From Endozoicomonas sp965208385 (GTDB lineage Bacteria; Pseudomonadota; Gammaproteobacteria; Pseudomonadales; Endozoicomonadaceae), in contig CBDBOO010000066.1 of assembly GCA_965208385.1 (NCBI GenBank), positions 1-64,000 on the forward strand: a stretch of DNA of 64,000 nt, given 5' to 3'. Shown here one piece after another: positions 1-8,923 of this stretch. Within the stretch, counting starts at the first letter, position 1, and every line of letters begins with the position of its first letter. A model generated the notes under the pieces. The model searched no databases. It had not been told where the DNA came from and saw nothing but the letters and a program-made list of their open reading frames with translations. A program made the position numbers and the translations under genes.

Positions 1-138
1 CAAGGCAAGAGGGAATCGCCCATTGCCATTGCCAGGGCTCATTTCAAGTTATCTGAACCAGAGAAAGGCCTTGATTGAGCGTGGCAGGCTGTTTAAAGTG
101 ACTCGCCATTTCATTTAAGGATTATCCGGTTAGTCAAT
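1..138. other. Window edge, no recognisable gene
   Basis: The first 138 bases precede the usg-1-like gene. One plus-strand frame stays open from base 2 to the stop at 116-118, but the short peptide it encodes matches no family I recognise. In relatives asd or leuB would lie just upstream, so this may be the tail of an unrelated ORF or plain intergenic sequence. Confidence 0.3.
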
Positions 139-1138
139 ATGAGCAGAACATTTGATATTGCGGTTTATGATGCCATGTCTCTGGCCGGAGAAACTCTGAT
201 TCGTCTATTAGAGGAACGGTTTGTGCTGGCGGGTGCTTTTTATCCGCTGGCAGAAATCTCTGATGGTGCAGAAACTGTTGAGTTTAACGGTGAAGATGTC
301 GATGTTCTGAATCCGTCTGGTTTTGAATTCAGCGATGCCGACCTTCTGTTTATGCCATCAGGTTGTCATCACGATGCCGACGTGATTGACAGGGCCAGAG
401 ATGCTGGTTGTATGATCATTGATGGTTCGGATATTTTGCATGGACAACCGGAAAATAACATCTTATTGCCAGGTGTGAATGACTATCGGGCTGAGGATTT
501 GTGTCAGCATCGTTATGTGCGTTTACCGGGAAGTTCTGCTGCGATTATGCTACCAGTATTGCAGGCGCTTCATACTCGTTTTGGGCTTAACCGGGTGAAT
601 GTCACGGCTTGTCTTTCCGTGGCACATATGGGGCAGGTGGGGGTTAAAGATTTAAGATCCCAAACCATTCAGTTGCTCAATGGCAAGCCTGCCGAACAGG
701 GTGAACTGCAGCATCGCCTTGCCTACAATATAGTGCCTCAGTCCGGTGCCATCAGTGACTCAGGTGTCAGCGCCAGTGAACAGCGTCTGAAAGAGGACGT
801 GCTCGAAGTTCTTGGCGAGAACATTGATGTTCGTGCAACCTGTGTGACCGCCCCCGTTTTCTTTGGGTGACAGTCTGGCGGTTGATCTGGATATGGATCA
901 ACCCGTTGAGCTGGCAGAAGTGTCTGGAATTTTTTCTGATCTTAAACAAGTGGCTGTGTCTGAAGGGCAGACGTACGGAACGCCAGAGGAAGTAGCGGGA
1001 ACGGAGGAGATGAATATCAGCAGGTTAAGGCAGTCTTCCGGTGCCGGTATCAGTTTTTGGCTGGTGGCTGACGGCGTAAAGAATGATGCGTTAACGGCGT
1101 TAAATGTTGCCGAATTAATGATCAGGGATTCATTGTAA
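139..1138 (+). pseudogene. usg: Aspartate-semialdehyde dehydrogenase paralogue (USG-1 type), frameshifted
   Basis: Two overlapping frames, 139-870 and 863-1138, together give about 332 residues, the usual size of USG-1/Asd-family proteins. The first part carries the N-terminal nucleotide-binding fold. The second is the C-terminal dimerisation part, ending in a motif like LTALNVAELMIRDSL. The shift lies at the GGG run at 865-867: removing one G joins APVFFG to DSLAVDLD without a gap. The site where true Asd enzymes keep the catalytic cysteine reads PGSSAA here, so, as in the USG-1 paralogues of pseudomonads, the protein is probably not an active Asd. The frameshift may be a real lesion or a sequence error. 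Family assignment is good; the functional state is unknown. Confidence 0.75.
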
Positions 1139-1282
1139 AATCCCTGAGTTTCTGTTGGTGGATGTTGTGTGAATGTTGTGTGGAGGTTGCTCATCTTTCT
1201 GTGAGTACTCCACCACTGTTTATTTTGTCTTATTATTCTGCTCAGAATCGAATTCACATTTAATGGATGATGATACGTTATC

Positions 1283-1875
1283 ATGGACGTACTTATCGTA
1301 ATCGATATGCAGGAGGCATCGTTTCAAAAGTCTGATCAACACGATCTTGATGGGTTGATTTGGCGATTGAATCGATTGTTACGGCATTGTCGAGAAAAAA
1401 CTTGTCGAGAGAAAAGTTGTCGAGAGAAAACTTGTCGAGAGAAAACTTGTCGAGAAAAAATAGTAGAGTGATCTTTATTCAGCATGATGGAACTGCCGAG
1501 GAAGGGCTCATACCCAATACACCCGGTTGGGATATTTTAAAGCCTCTGACTAAAGATAAGAATGATATCGTTATCAGAAAAACAACGAATGATGCTTTCT
1601 ATGAAACAGAGCTTCATAAAACCTTAGGGCTGCTGGATGCTGAAAACATTATTATTGCTGGTTGGGCAACGGATTTTTGTGTTGATACAACTATACGATC
1701 GGCAGTGAATCATAAATACAATGTTATTGTTGCAGCTGATTGTCACACGGTAAGCGACAGACCACATCTGTCGGCTGAAAAGGTGATTGAGCACCATAAC
1801 TGGATATGGAAAAATCTGATTTCTCCGGTAAAAAATGTCATCGTGATGACAGTCGAAGATCTCTGTGACAGATGA
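1283..1875 (+). pseudogene. Isochorismatase-family cysteine hydrolase, split at a tandem repeat
   Basis: The N-terminus (from ATG 1283) has the family's first motif, VLIVIDMQEA, with the catalytic Asp. The rest lies in another frame, ending at 1875, and carries GWATDFCVDTTIRSA with the nucleophilic Cys, then the AADCHTVSDR segment. The frames meet inside five copies of a 15-bp repeat (1387-1461). The repeat unit does not itself shift the frame. A one-base change, most simply a missing A in the last A-run (about 1455-1460), does. Without the extra repeat copies the protein would be about 180 residues, normal for nicotinamidase/isochorismatase-like hydrolases. The substrate cannot be told. It could be a switchable gene or a dead one. 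Confidence 0.7.
1387..1461 (+). repeat. Five-copy 15-bp tandem repeat inside the hydrolase gene
   Basis: Five adjacent 15-bp units of the form TTGTCGAGAGAAAAC start at 1387, 1402, 1417, 1432 and 1447. The first and last carry an A-run variant. In the frame entering from 1283 the unit encodes a CREKT-like pentapeptide, and in the frame leaving it encodes LSREN. Such a repeat inside a conserved enzyme fold is abnormal. Confidence 0.9.
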
Positions 1876-2495
1876 TTCGTTCTGAAAAAGGGGTTTTCTG
1901 GCTTATCAGGTAATACGCTTTGATTTAAGGAACCGTTATTATTGGTTGAAGGTGGTGCCTTTGCCTGTTGATCTGTATACGAAATCTGAAATCTGAAATC
2001 TGAAATCTGAAATATTTTCTGAACCTGGATCAAAGCAAACCAAATATGCGGCATATATATTCAGTATTGCTATATTTAAATATTTTTATATAAAATTTTG
2101 AAATATATAATAAAAACAGCAGTTTATGGTCGATAACAACATGTGAGCAAGATTATCAGTTGTTGCGTGTTTGTGCGTATTGCATGATATTTGCTGATTG
2201 TGTAGTTCTTTTGGTGTCAGTTAATATAATGTAGAGTTACTTCTTTCAGAAGAAAGTAATGGCGAACACTTTATATAAATATATGATTTCCTTGTGATTT
2301 GTTGTTGATGTCGGAGGGCGATCATTGGTGTTGGCTATTGATAAAAGACTTTACAAAATGATAACTTAGCCGGAGTAGATGTGCCTGCTTCGGGGTGATA
2401 ATGCAAAACTGATCGCTGCTTATGGGGAAAATGCCTCGTTACCGAATGAGTCACTGAACAGGGTCGTCAGTAATTGCACAGAACAAGGATTCACA
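1876..2495. other. Long AT-rich intergenic region before fimV
   Basis: About 620 bases without a convincing gene. It holds a short 7-bp tandem repeat (1981-2013), then a very AT-rich stretch (about 2040-2130) and the fimV leader. The frame of fimV stays open upstream of 2496 (from 2379), but this part looks untranslated. The fimV promoter probably lies here; I do not call exact boxes. Confidence 0.5.
1981..2013 (+). repeat. 7-bp tandem repeat (GAAATCT)
   Basis: Four full units of GAAATCT and one partial unit run without interruption in non-coding DNA between the hydrolase remnant and fimV. Confidence 0.85.
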
Positions 2496-4949
2496 ATGAG
2501 ATTGCAAAAGCTTGTGGTGGTGATGGCTTTGGTCGGAGCGATAGGCGCCGAAAAAGCCAGTGCCCTGGGGTTGGGGGAGGTCAAGTTGCACTCGGCTTTA
2601 AACCAGCCTCTGTTGGCCGAGATTGAATTGCTGCAAGTCCAGGGATTAACTAAAAATGAAATACTGCCGAACCTGGCCAGCCGAGCTGATTTTGAGCGTG
2701 CCGGTATTGCTCGTCCTTTTTCATTAACCGATATCCGTTTCAAAACGGAAATTGATGAAAGAGGCCGTGCTGTTATTAAAATTATCAGCCGAAAGCCTAT
2801 TCAAGAACCTTTTGTAAACTTGCTTATGGAAGTGCATTGGCCCAGTGGTCGGTTGCTTCGCGAGTACACGTTGTTACTGGACCCTCCCGCGTTCAGTGAT
2901 CAGCTATCTGCGCCTGTTCAGCCTCCAGCAACCCCGTCACCCAGTGGTTATGGTGCATTTCCTGTGCCTTCTCAGGAAGTGGCCACAGGAAGAGATTTTT
3001 TACCGCCTCCTAATGAATTCAATAATCGCACCGGCAGTTCTGAGCAGATGCAACAGCCTGACAGAAGTGTGCGAAAAACAGTTCAGGCTTCTCAGTCCCG
3101 GCCTGCTACAGGTGAATCCTATAAAGTTCAGAGCGATGATAATCTGTGGAATATCGCTGAAAGCATCCGTGGGAACCTGACTGTTCAACAGGCGATGGTA
3201 GCTATTCAGCGAGAAAATGCCGGTGCCTTTATCGGTAATAATATTAATAGACTGAAAAGTGGCAAGGTTCTGCGTTTACCTGATTCAGCGGTTATTGGAC
3301 AGATAACCGTACGAGAAGCAATTACTGAAGTTGCCAGGCAGAATCGTGAATGGCGTGATCGTGGAAAAGTAGCTCAGCTGGATGCAACTCGTCGCTCAGC
3401 GGCCGAGACGGGTGGCAAAAAACCTGAAGGGGATGGCAAGCTGGCTATAGTCTCAGCCGATAGTTCGACCGGTCAGGGGCAGGACCTGGGAGGCGGTGAG
3501 TCCTCTGAAGCCAGTGGTGCGGTTCAAAACGAACTGGCCATGACCCGTGAGCGACTGGATGCTTTATCCAGTGAAAATGCCGAGTTGAAGAGCCGACTGA
3601 AAGATCTTGATGATCAGGTGGCAACTCTCAATCGCCTGGTCACTCTGAAAGATGACCAGATGACAGCGTTGCAGGCTCAGGGACAAAAAGAAATCGCGAA
3701 ACCTGACGTTGCGGATAAACCAAAAGAAAAGAATGTACCGAAACCTTTGCCTGAATCGAAGGTTACTTCTGAGCCGGGTATTATAGATTTTCTACTCGGA
3801 AATCCGTTGTTGATTGCTCTTGTTGCAGTAGTCCCTTTGCTGTTGGTTGGTTTGTTGATGTACAGAAGGCGGCGTCAGGAAGAGGAGTTTGATGAAGATG
3901 ATCTTGTAGAACCTGTTGAACTGGGTTCCGGGCTTCCTGAAATGCCTGAGCAGGATGATCTTGATCTTGATCTTGATCTTGATCTTGATCTCGATCTTGA
4001 GTTGGATGAATCCCTTGAGACCGATGACAGTCTTCCGGAGCTGGGAGACGAGGAAGAAACCACTCAACAGACAGAAGACGCCATCAGCGAGGCTGATATT
4101 TATATTGCCTATGGTCGTTTTAACCAGGCAGCTGATTTGTTGGTTCAGGCTATTGGCAGTGAGCCGGAGCGAAGTGACTTGCGCTTGAAGCTGTTGGAAG
4201 TTCATGCTGAAAATAATGATGTTGAAAGTTTCCGGGATGTTCTTGGGCAGCTAGAAAAGCTGGGTGACCAGGATGCACTTCAAAGGGCGGAGGTGTTTAA
4301 AGCACGCTTTCCTGCTGAATCCTTCTCTGGCGTGACTGCGGAGGATACGGGGAATGATCTGGTGGATATAGATCTGGATGATCTGGATCTTGATGATGAT
4401 CAGATCGAAGCCTCTGCAGATGTTGATCTGGATGATTTTGAGTTTGATCTGGATGAGCTGGAAGACGAAGCGGTTAATGCCGGTCCTGATGTAGAGGAAG
4501 CTGGATCGAAAAAAGATGATTCTCTGGGCTTGGACCTGGATGCTGATGAGGCACCTGTAGCTGCATCTGTTCAGGAGGAGGTGACTGCGTCGGAGTTGGC
4601 AGATCTGGATTTGAGTGACTTCGAGCTTTCAGAGGAGGATCAGGTTGACTTTGATCTGGATGATCTGGACCTTGATCTGGATGAGGTGCCCGTTCAGTCT
4701 GAAGCTGCCAGTGATGCGACGGCAGCATTTTCTGATGAGGGTGGATCCAGTCTCGAAAGTGTCCTGAATGACGATGATATGGATTTCCTTTCCGACGATG
4801 ATGAGGTTGCTACCAAGCTTGATTTGGCTCGGGCGTATATGGATATGGGTGATAATGAGGGCGCGCGGGAAATCTTGCAGGAAGTTATTCAGCAGGGAAC
4901 CGACGAGCAGAAAAAAGAAGCTGAAGGTTTATTGAAGCAGGCTGTTTAA
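2496..4949 (+). CDS. fimV: FimV, peptidoglycan-binding polar hub protein
   Basis: This inner-membrane protein organises the cell pole, type IV pili and twitching in pseudomonads. ATG 2496 is chosen because it follows AAGGAT at 2485-2490 and starts a signal-like segment (MRLQKLVVVMALVGAIG); the frame upstream lacks one. In order: the FimV N-terminal domain, a LysM domain from about residue 208 to 263, a coiled-coil-like stretch, a membrane helix near 436-458, a long acidic cytoplasmic part with DL repeats and TPR-like segments, and the conserved C-terminal FimV domain from about residue 767. The length, 817 aa, is typical. It is followed by a strong terminator and stands before truA, as in Pseudomonas. 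Confidence 0.95.
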   Translation: MRLQKLVVVMALVGAIGAEKASALGLGEVKLHSALNQPLLAEIELLQVQGLTKNEILPNLASRADFERAGIARPFSLTDIRFKTEIDERGRAVIKIISRKPIQEPFVNLLMEVHWPSGRLLREYTLLLDPPAFSDQLSAPVQPPATPSPSGYGAFPVPSQEVATGRDFLPPPNEFNNRTGSSEQMQQPDRSVRKTVQASQSRPATGESYKVQSDDNLWNIAESIRGNLTVQQAMVAIQRENAGAFIGNNINRLKSGKVLRLPDSAVIGQITVREAITEVARQNREWRDRGKVAQLDATRRSAAETGGKKPEGDGKLAIVSADSSTGQGQDLGGGESSEASGAVQNELAMTRERLDALSSENAELKSRLKDLDDQVATLNRLVTLKDDQMTALQAQGQKEIAKPDVADKPKEKNVPKPLPESKVTSEPGIIDFLLGNPLLIALVAVVPLLLVGLLMYRRRRQEEEFDEDDLVEPVELGSGLPEMPEQDDLDLDLDLDLDLDLELDESLETDDSLPELGDEEETTQQTEDAISEADIYIAYGRFNQAADLLVQAIGSEPERSDLRLKLLEVHAENNDVESFRDVLGQLEKLGDQDALQRAEVFKARFPAESFSGVTAEDTGNDLVDIDLDDLDLDDDQIEASADVDLDDFEFDLDELEDEAVNAGPDVEEAGSKKDDSLGLDLDADEAPVAASVQEEVTASELADLDLSDFELSEEDQVDFDLDDLDLDLDEVPVQSEAASDATAAFSDEGGSSLESVLNDDDMDFLSDDDEVATKLDLARAYMDMGDNEGAREILQEVIQQGTDEQKKEAEGLLKQAV
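3957..3998 (+). repeat. 6-bp tandem repeat in fimV encoding a DL tract
   Basis: Seven near-identical GATCTT units encode alternating Asp-Leu residues in the acidic cytoplasmic region of FimV. Being a multiple of three, copy-number change would lengthen or shorten the protein without breaking it. Confidence 0.85.
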
Positions 4950-4997
4950 CCTGGCAGGTTGATGAAAATCGACTTTGATAAGATAGTTGCGAGCGTT

Positions 4998-5030
4998 AAA
5001 GGCGAATTTCTAATGAAATTCGCCTTTTTT
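4998..5030 (+). terminator. Rho-independent terminator after fimV
   Basis: A 13-base arm (4998-5010) pairs perfectly with 5015-5027 across a four-base loop and runs into a T-tract. It separates fimV from truA. Confidence 0.92.
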
Positions 5031-5096
5031 GTTCTGCTGTAACTCGCTTTTCTGTTAAATTTCATCTCTTTTTTGTATCCAGCTAATGAGAGTTAC

Positions 5097-5900
5097 ATGT
5101 CGCGTTTCGCAGCCAGTGTCCAATATGATGGTTCAGGGTTTCATGGTTGGCAGATTCTGAAAACAGGATTGCCCACCGTTCAGGCAGAGGTGGAAGCTGC
5201 GTTTTCCAAGGTCGCCAATCATCCTGTCTCTGTTGTTTGTGCCGGAAGGACAGATGCCGGTGTTCATGGTTGTAACCAGATTATTCACTTTGATTCGGAT
5301 TCAATAAGAAGTGAACGTGGTTGGACCTATGGTGCCAATACCAATTTACCTGATGAGGTGGCAATTAACTGGGTAAAACCGGTGAGCGATGATTTTCACG
5401 CGCGGTTTTCGGCCGGTTGGCGAAGGTATCGCTATGTGATTTATAACCACCCGATCAGGCCTTCACATCTGCACAAAGGCGTAACCTGGAACTATAGACC
5501 GCTGGATGTTTCCAGAATGCAGTTGGCCGCTGATTATTTGCTGGGGGAGCATGACTTCACCTCGTATCGGGCAGTGCAGTGCCAAGCCAAAAACCCTGTA
5601 AGAACGGTTAGTCGGCTGAATGTAACCCGACATGGCCATCTGCTGGTTATCGATATTCAGGCGAATGCATTTCTGCATCATATGGTGCGTAATGTGGCGG
5701 GAGTATTGATGACGATTGGTTCGAGTAAGCGTGAACCTGTCTGGGCAAAGGAGATCCTGAAAGCGAGAGACAGGACTGAGGGTGGGGTAACCTCAGGACC
5801 CTACGGATTGTATTTTGTGGATGTTGGTTATCCGGCAGAATTTGGTCTGCCGGAGAGTCAGCCTAATCCGCTGTTTATTGCGCCTCTTTTATCCTGGTAG
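5097..5900 (+). CDS. truA: tRNA pseudouridine(38-40) synthase TruA
   Basis: Converts uridines 38-40 of the tRNA anticodon arm to pseudouridine. The catalytic aspartate lies in the motif GRTDAGVHG, and the C-terminal FLHHMVRN motif of the family is present. ATG 5097 gives 267 residues and begins MSRFAASVQYDG, the usual start of TruA. A TTG at 5073 would add eight residues with no support. It lies in the conserved fimV-truA-trpF order, and a gap of about 200 bases before trpF lets trpF have its own promoter. Confidence 0.95.
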   Translation: MSRFAASVQYDGSGFHGWQILKTGLPTVQAEVEAAFSKVANHPVSVVCAGRTDAGVHGCNQIIHFDSDSIRSERGWTYGANTNLPDEVAINWVKPVSDDFHARFSAGWRRYRYVIYNHPIRPSHLHKGVTWNYRPLDVSRMQLAADYLLGEHDFTSYRAVQCQAKNPVRTVSRLNVTRHGHLLVIDIQANAFLHHMVRNVAGVLMTIGSSKREPVWAKEILKARDRTEGGVTSGPYGLYFVDVGYPAEFGLPESQPNPLFIAPLLSW

Positions 5901-6104
5901 CAGTGCAGCAAGTTCTTTTCTGATGTCTATCTACAGGTATCCACTATGGCGGTTGTCGATGGCGACAACGCCAGGGGCAATCTGCTACTATCACAGCTCG
6001 GTTCCTTTCGTAAGGTGCTGGCCTGTGATGCAAGTTGTACTGGTTTTATTATCTGTGCAGATTGTTATATCGAATAAGCAACCATTAAGCAGCTATTAGT
6101 AAAG

Positions 6105-6725
6105 ATGACTCCATCAGTTCGAATAAAGGTCTGTGGCGTTACCAGCGTCGCTGATGCCCGTGCGGTAGCTTTGTCTGGCGCTGATTCAATAGGACTGATG
6201 TTCTATGAAAAAAGTCCCCGTCATGTAACGATTCGACAGGCTGCAGAGATTGTGCGCTCGCTCCCTCCCTTTATTTCTGTTGTGGGTTTGTTTGTCGATG
6301 CGGATGATGTCGACATTGAAAATGTATTGTCAAATGTGCCGCTTACATTGTTGCAATTTCATGGTAATGAAACAGAATCGCAGTGCAGCCGATGGGGGCA
6401 TCGTTATATCAAGGCATTCAGGGTAAAACCTGATGTGTCTGTTTCTGAAATGGTAGCGCCATACTTTTCAGCCAGCGGCTACCTTCTGGATAGCTACCGC
6501 AAGGGAGTGCCAGGCGGAACAGGTGAAAAATTTGACTGGCAGCTGGTTCCGGATAATCTGGATAAGCCGGTCATTCTGGCCGGGGGGCTTGAACCTGGCA
6601 ATGTTGCTGAGGCTATCAGGCAGGTTCGACCATACGCTGTAGATGTCAGCAGTGGTGTTGAGAGCAGCCCGGGCTTTAAGGACCAAAAGAAAGTTAATGC
6701 CTTTATCAAGGCTACAGGTAGATAA
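6105..6725 (+). CDS. trpF: Phosphoribosylanthranilate isomerase
   Basis: Third step of the tryptophan branch: isomerises phosphoribosylanthranilate to CdRP. The protein is a 206-residue TIM barrel. It starts with IKVCGVTSVADA, which contains the catalytic Cys, and has the phosphate-binding segments ILAGGLEPGN and VDVSSGVESSPG near the C-terminus. The stop is followed two bases later by the GTG of trpB, so trpF, trpB and trpA form one transcription unit. The distant placing of trpF and trpBA from trpE, trpG, trpD and trpC is normal for pseudomonad-type genomes. Confidence 0.96.
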   Translation: MTPSVRIKVCGVTSVADARAVALSGADSIGLMFYEKSPRHVTIRQAAEIVRSLPPFISVVGLFVDADDVDIENVLSNVPLTLLQFHGNETESQCSRWGHRYIKAFRVKPDVSVSEMVAPYFSASGYLLDSYRKGVPGGTGEKFDWQLVPDNLDKPVILAGGLEPGNVAEAIRQVRPYAVDVSSGVESSPGFKDQKKVNAFIKATGR

Positions 6726-6727
6726 TT

Positions 6728-7966
6728 GTGGATCAAGAAAGACCTGACTCTTTATTTGAATTGTTAAAAGAGTTACCTGATAAGTCCGGCTATTTTGGCC
6801 GTTTTGGCGGACGCTATGTGGCAGAGACCCTTATGAGCGCCCTGGAAGATCTGGATAAGACTTACCGCAAACTCTGGCGGGATGAAAAATTTCAGGCTGA
6901 TTTTGATCAGGATCTGGCTCATTTTGTAGGAAGACCTTCGCCTCTTTATTATGCGGAGCGATGGTCAAATGAGCTGGGTGGCGCAAAAATCTATCTTAAA
7001 CGTGAAGATTTGAATCACACCGGTGCCCATAAAATCAACCATGCGGTTGGTCAGGGGTTACTGGCTAAGCATATGGGGAAAAAACGAATTATTGCTGAAA
7101 CGGGTGCAGGTCAACACGGTGTTGCCTCGGCAACAGTCGCAGCGCGGCTGGGTTTGGAATGTGTCGTTTACATGGGTGCTAAGGATGTTAAGCGACAGGC
7201 GCTGAATGTGTATCGGATGAAACTTTTGGGTGCCACAGTTATTCCTGTTACAACCGGTTCGCAAACATTGAAAGATGCTATTAATGAAGCACTCCGTGAC
7301 TGGGTAGCACGTCCTGAAGATACGTTTTATCTTCTAGGAACCGTTTGTGGTCCCGCTCCTTATCCAGAGATGGTAAGGAATATGCAGAGTGTCATTGGGC
7401 GTGAAGCAAGACGCCAGATTATGGAACTTGAAGGCCGGTTGCCAGATGCCCTGGTCGCCTGCGTTGGGGGAGGGTCCAATGCTATGGGGCTGTTTCATGA
7501 ATTTATTCAGGACGAAGATATCAAGCTTTATGGTGTAGAAGCTGCGGGTCATGGTGTTGATACAGACAAACACGCAGCAAGAATGACTTCTGGTCGGCCT
7601 GGTGTTTTGCAGGGAGCCCGTACCTATTTGATGACCGACGATGATGGTCAGATAATTGAGAGTCATTCAGTTTCTGCTGGTCTTGATTATCCGGGAGTGG
7701 GACCTGAGCATAGCTATCTAAAAGAGCTTGGTCGTGCAGAGTACCCTTATGCTACCGATGATGAAGCCCTGGAAGCGTTCCGAACACTGACTAGGATGGA
7801 GGGTATTATGCCTGCGCTGGAAAGTGCACATGCTCTGGCCTATGTCAGCAAGTTGGCGCCAACGATGACTAAAGATCAGATTATTATCTGCAATTTATCC
7901 GGTCGCGGTGACAAGGATATTCATACTGTTGCGAGTATTGATGGACTTGAAGTTGAGGGAATATAG
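6728..7966 (+). CDS. trpB: Tryptophan synthase beta chain
   Basis: The PLP-dependent subunit, which joins indole and L-serine to make tryptophan. The PLP lysine is in HTGAHKINHA (about residue 102), the phosphate-binding loop is VGGGSNAMG, and the monovalent-cation/COMM region is intact. It is 412 aa, normal for the family. It starts at GTG 6728, two bases after trpF, and its stop codon is directly followed by the ATG of trpA, a spacing that suggests translational coupling for equal synthesis of the two subunits. Confidence 0.97.
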   Translation: MDQERPDSLFELLKELPDKSGYFGRFGGRYVAETLMSALEDLDKTYRKLWRDEKFQADFDQDLAHFVGRPSPLYYAERWSNELGGAKIYLKREDLNHTGAHKINHAVGQGLLAKHMGKKRIIAETGAGQHGVASATVAARLGLECVVYMGAKDVKRQALNVYRMKLLGATVIPVTTGSQTLKDAINEALRDWVARPEDTFYLLGTVCGPAPYPEMVRNMQSVIGREARRQIMELEGRLPDALVACVGGGSNAMGLFHEFIQDEDIKLYGVEAAGHGVDTDKHAARMTSGRPGVLQGARTYLMTDDDGQIIESHSVSAGLDYPGVGPEHSYLKELGRAEYPYATDDEALEAFRTLTRMEGIMPALESAHALAYVSKLAPTMTKDQIIICNLSGRGDKDIHTVASIDGLEVEGI

Positions 7967-8764
7967 ATGAGAATCAAGTCATGCTTCAGTCGACTTAAAG
8001 CCGAAGGCAAAAAAGCACTTGTGCCGTATATTGTGGCTGGTGATCCCAGGGGCAAGACCGTTGAAATCATGCATCAGATGGTGGCAAGTGGTGCAGATAT
8101 AATTGAACTGGGTTTTGCTTTTTCCGATCCGGTGGCCGATGGACCTGTTATTGCGCTCGCCCATGAAAGAGCATTATCACAAGGTGTTACATTGAATGAC
8201 GTTTTTTCAATGGTTTCCTCCTTCCGCAAGAGTGATAATCAGACCCCTATTGTATTAATGGGTTATCTCAACCCCATTGAGATTATGGGTTATGACGTTT
8301 TTGTTGAACGCGCCAGTGACGCAGGTGTTGATGGTGTGCTGATGGTGGATCTTCCACCAGAAGCAGCTGGAGGGCTTTTGGCCCTGCTTCATGAGCGTGG
8401 AATGGATATGATCAATCTGATTACACCAACCACATCGGATGAGCGGATTAAAAAGATCTGTGGTGTTGCCAGTGGCTATCTCTATTATGTATCACTGAAA
8501 GGTGTTACTGGCTCTGCTGCACTGGACGTGAACGAAGTGCGTGAGCGGGTTGCTCATATCAAGCAATTCGCAAAGGTGCCTGTGGCTGTTGGTTTTGGCA
8601 TTCGGGATGGCGTGTCGGCAGCAGCCATCGGTGAGGCTGCAGATGGTGTGATTGTTGGTAGTGTATTGGTGAATGAACTGGCGAAATATGCAGAAGAAGG
8701 CGATGCCTGTTTAAACAGCATGTCTTCTCGGTTGGCTGAAATGCGTTCATTCATGGATCGATAG
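7967..8764 (+). CDS. trpA: Tryptophan synthase alpha chain
   Basis: Cleaves indole-3-glycerol phosphate and channels the indole to TrpB. It is a 265-residue TIM barrel with the catalytic Glu and Asp in IIELGFAFSDPVADGP, the loop-6 region (YLYYVSLKGVTG) and the phosphate site GFGIRDG. It starts with no gap after trpB. About 160 bases separate it from accD, with an inverted repeat near 8797-8831 (CTCTGAAAAATA and TATTTTTCAGAG) that may attenuate or end the trp transcript. Confidence 0.97.
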   Translation: MRIKSCFSRLKAEGKKALVPYIVAGDPRGKTVEIMHQMVASGADIIELGFAFSDPVADGPVIALAHERALSQGVTLNDVFSMVSSFRKSDNQTPIVLMGYLNPIEIMGYDVFVERASDAGVDGVLMVDLPPEAAGGLLALLHERGMDMINLITPTTSDERIKKICGVASGYLYYVSLKGVTGSAALDVNEVRERVAHIKQFAKVPVAVGFGIRDGVSAAAIGEAADGVIVGSVLVNELAKYAEEGDACLNSMSSRLAEMRSFMDR

Positions 8765-8923
8765 ATCAATATTCAACAGATATATAGGAAATGCGATCTC
8801 TGAAAAATAGCCATCAGGTTATTTTTCAGAGAGCCCAGTTAATCTGGTTGAGATAGGTCCGAAGCTCTTTGCCCGATGTGGCGAATTTTGTAGAAAGCCC
8901 TTCGATGGTAACAGGATGAATAA

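Noticed and set aside
1387..1461. Tandem units that could be mistaken for a CRISPR array
   Set aside because: Units are directly adjacent 15-mers with no spacers, and no cas genes are present. The same reasoning excludes 33332-33371 and 1981-2013. I saw no CRISPR array in the window.
2379..2495. Upstream extension of the fimV frame
   Set aside because: It would place about 39 extra residues before a clear signal-like start that has its own ribosome site.
3875..4063. Ser/Arg-rich minus-strand frame opposite fimV
   Set aside because: It is the antisense reading of the GATCTT repeat tract inside fimV.
5815..6099. 94-codon frame overlapping the end of truA
   Set aside because: Mostly overlaps truA in another frame, has no ribosome site and no recognisable motif.
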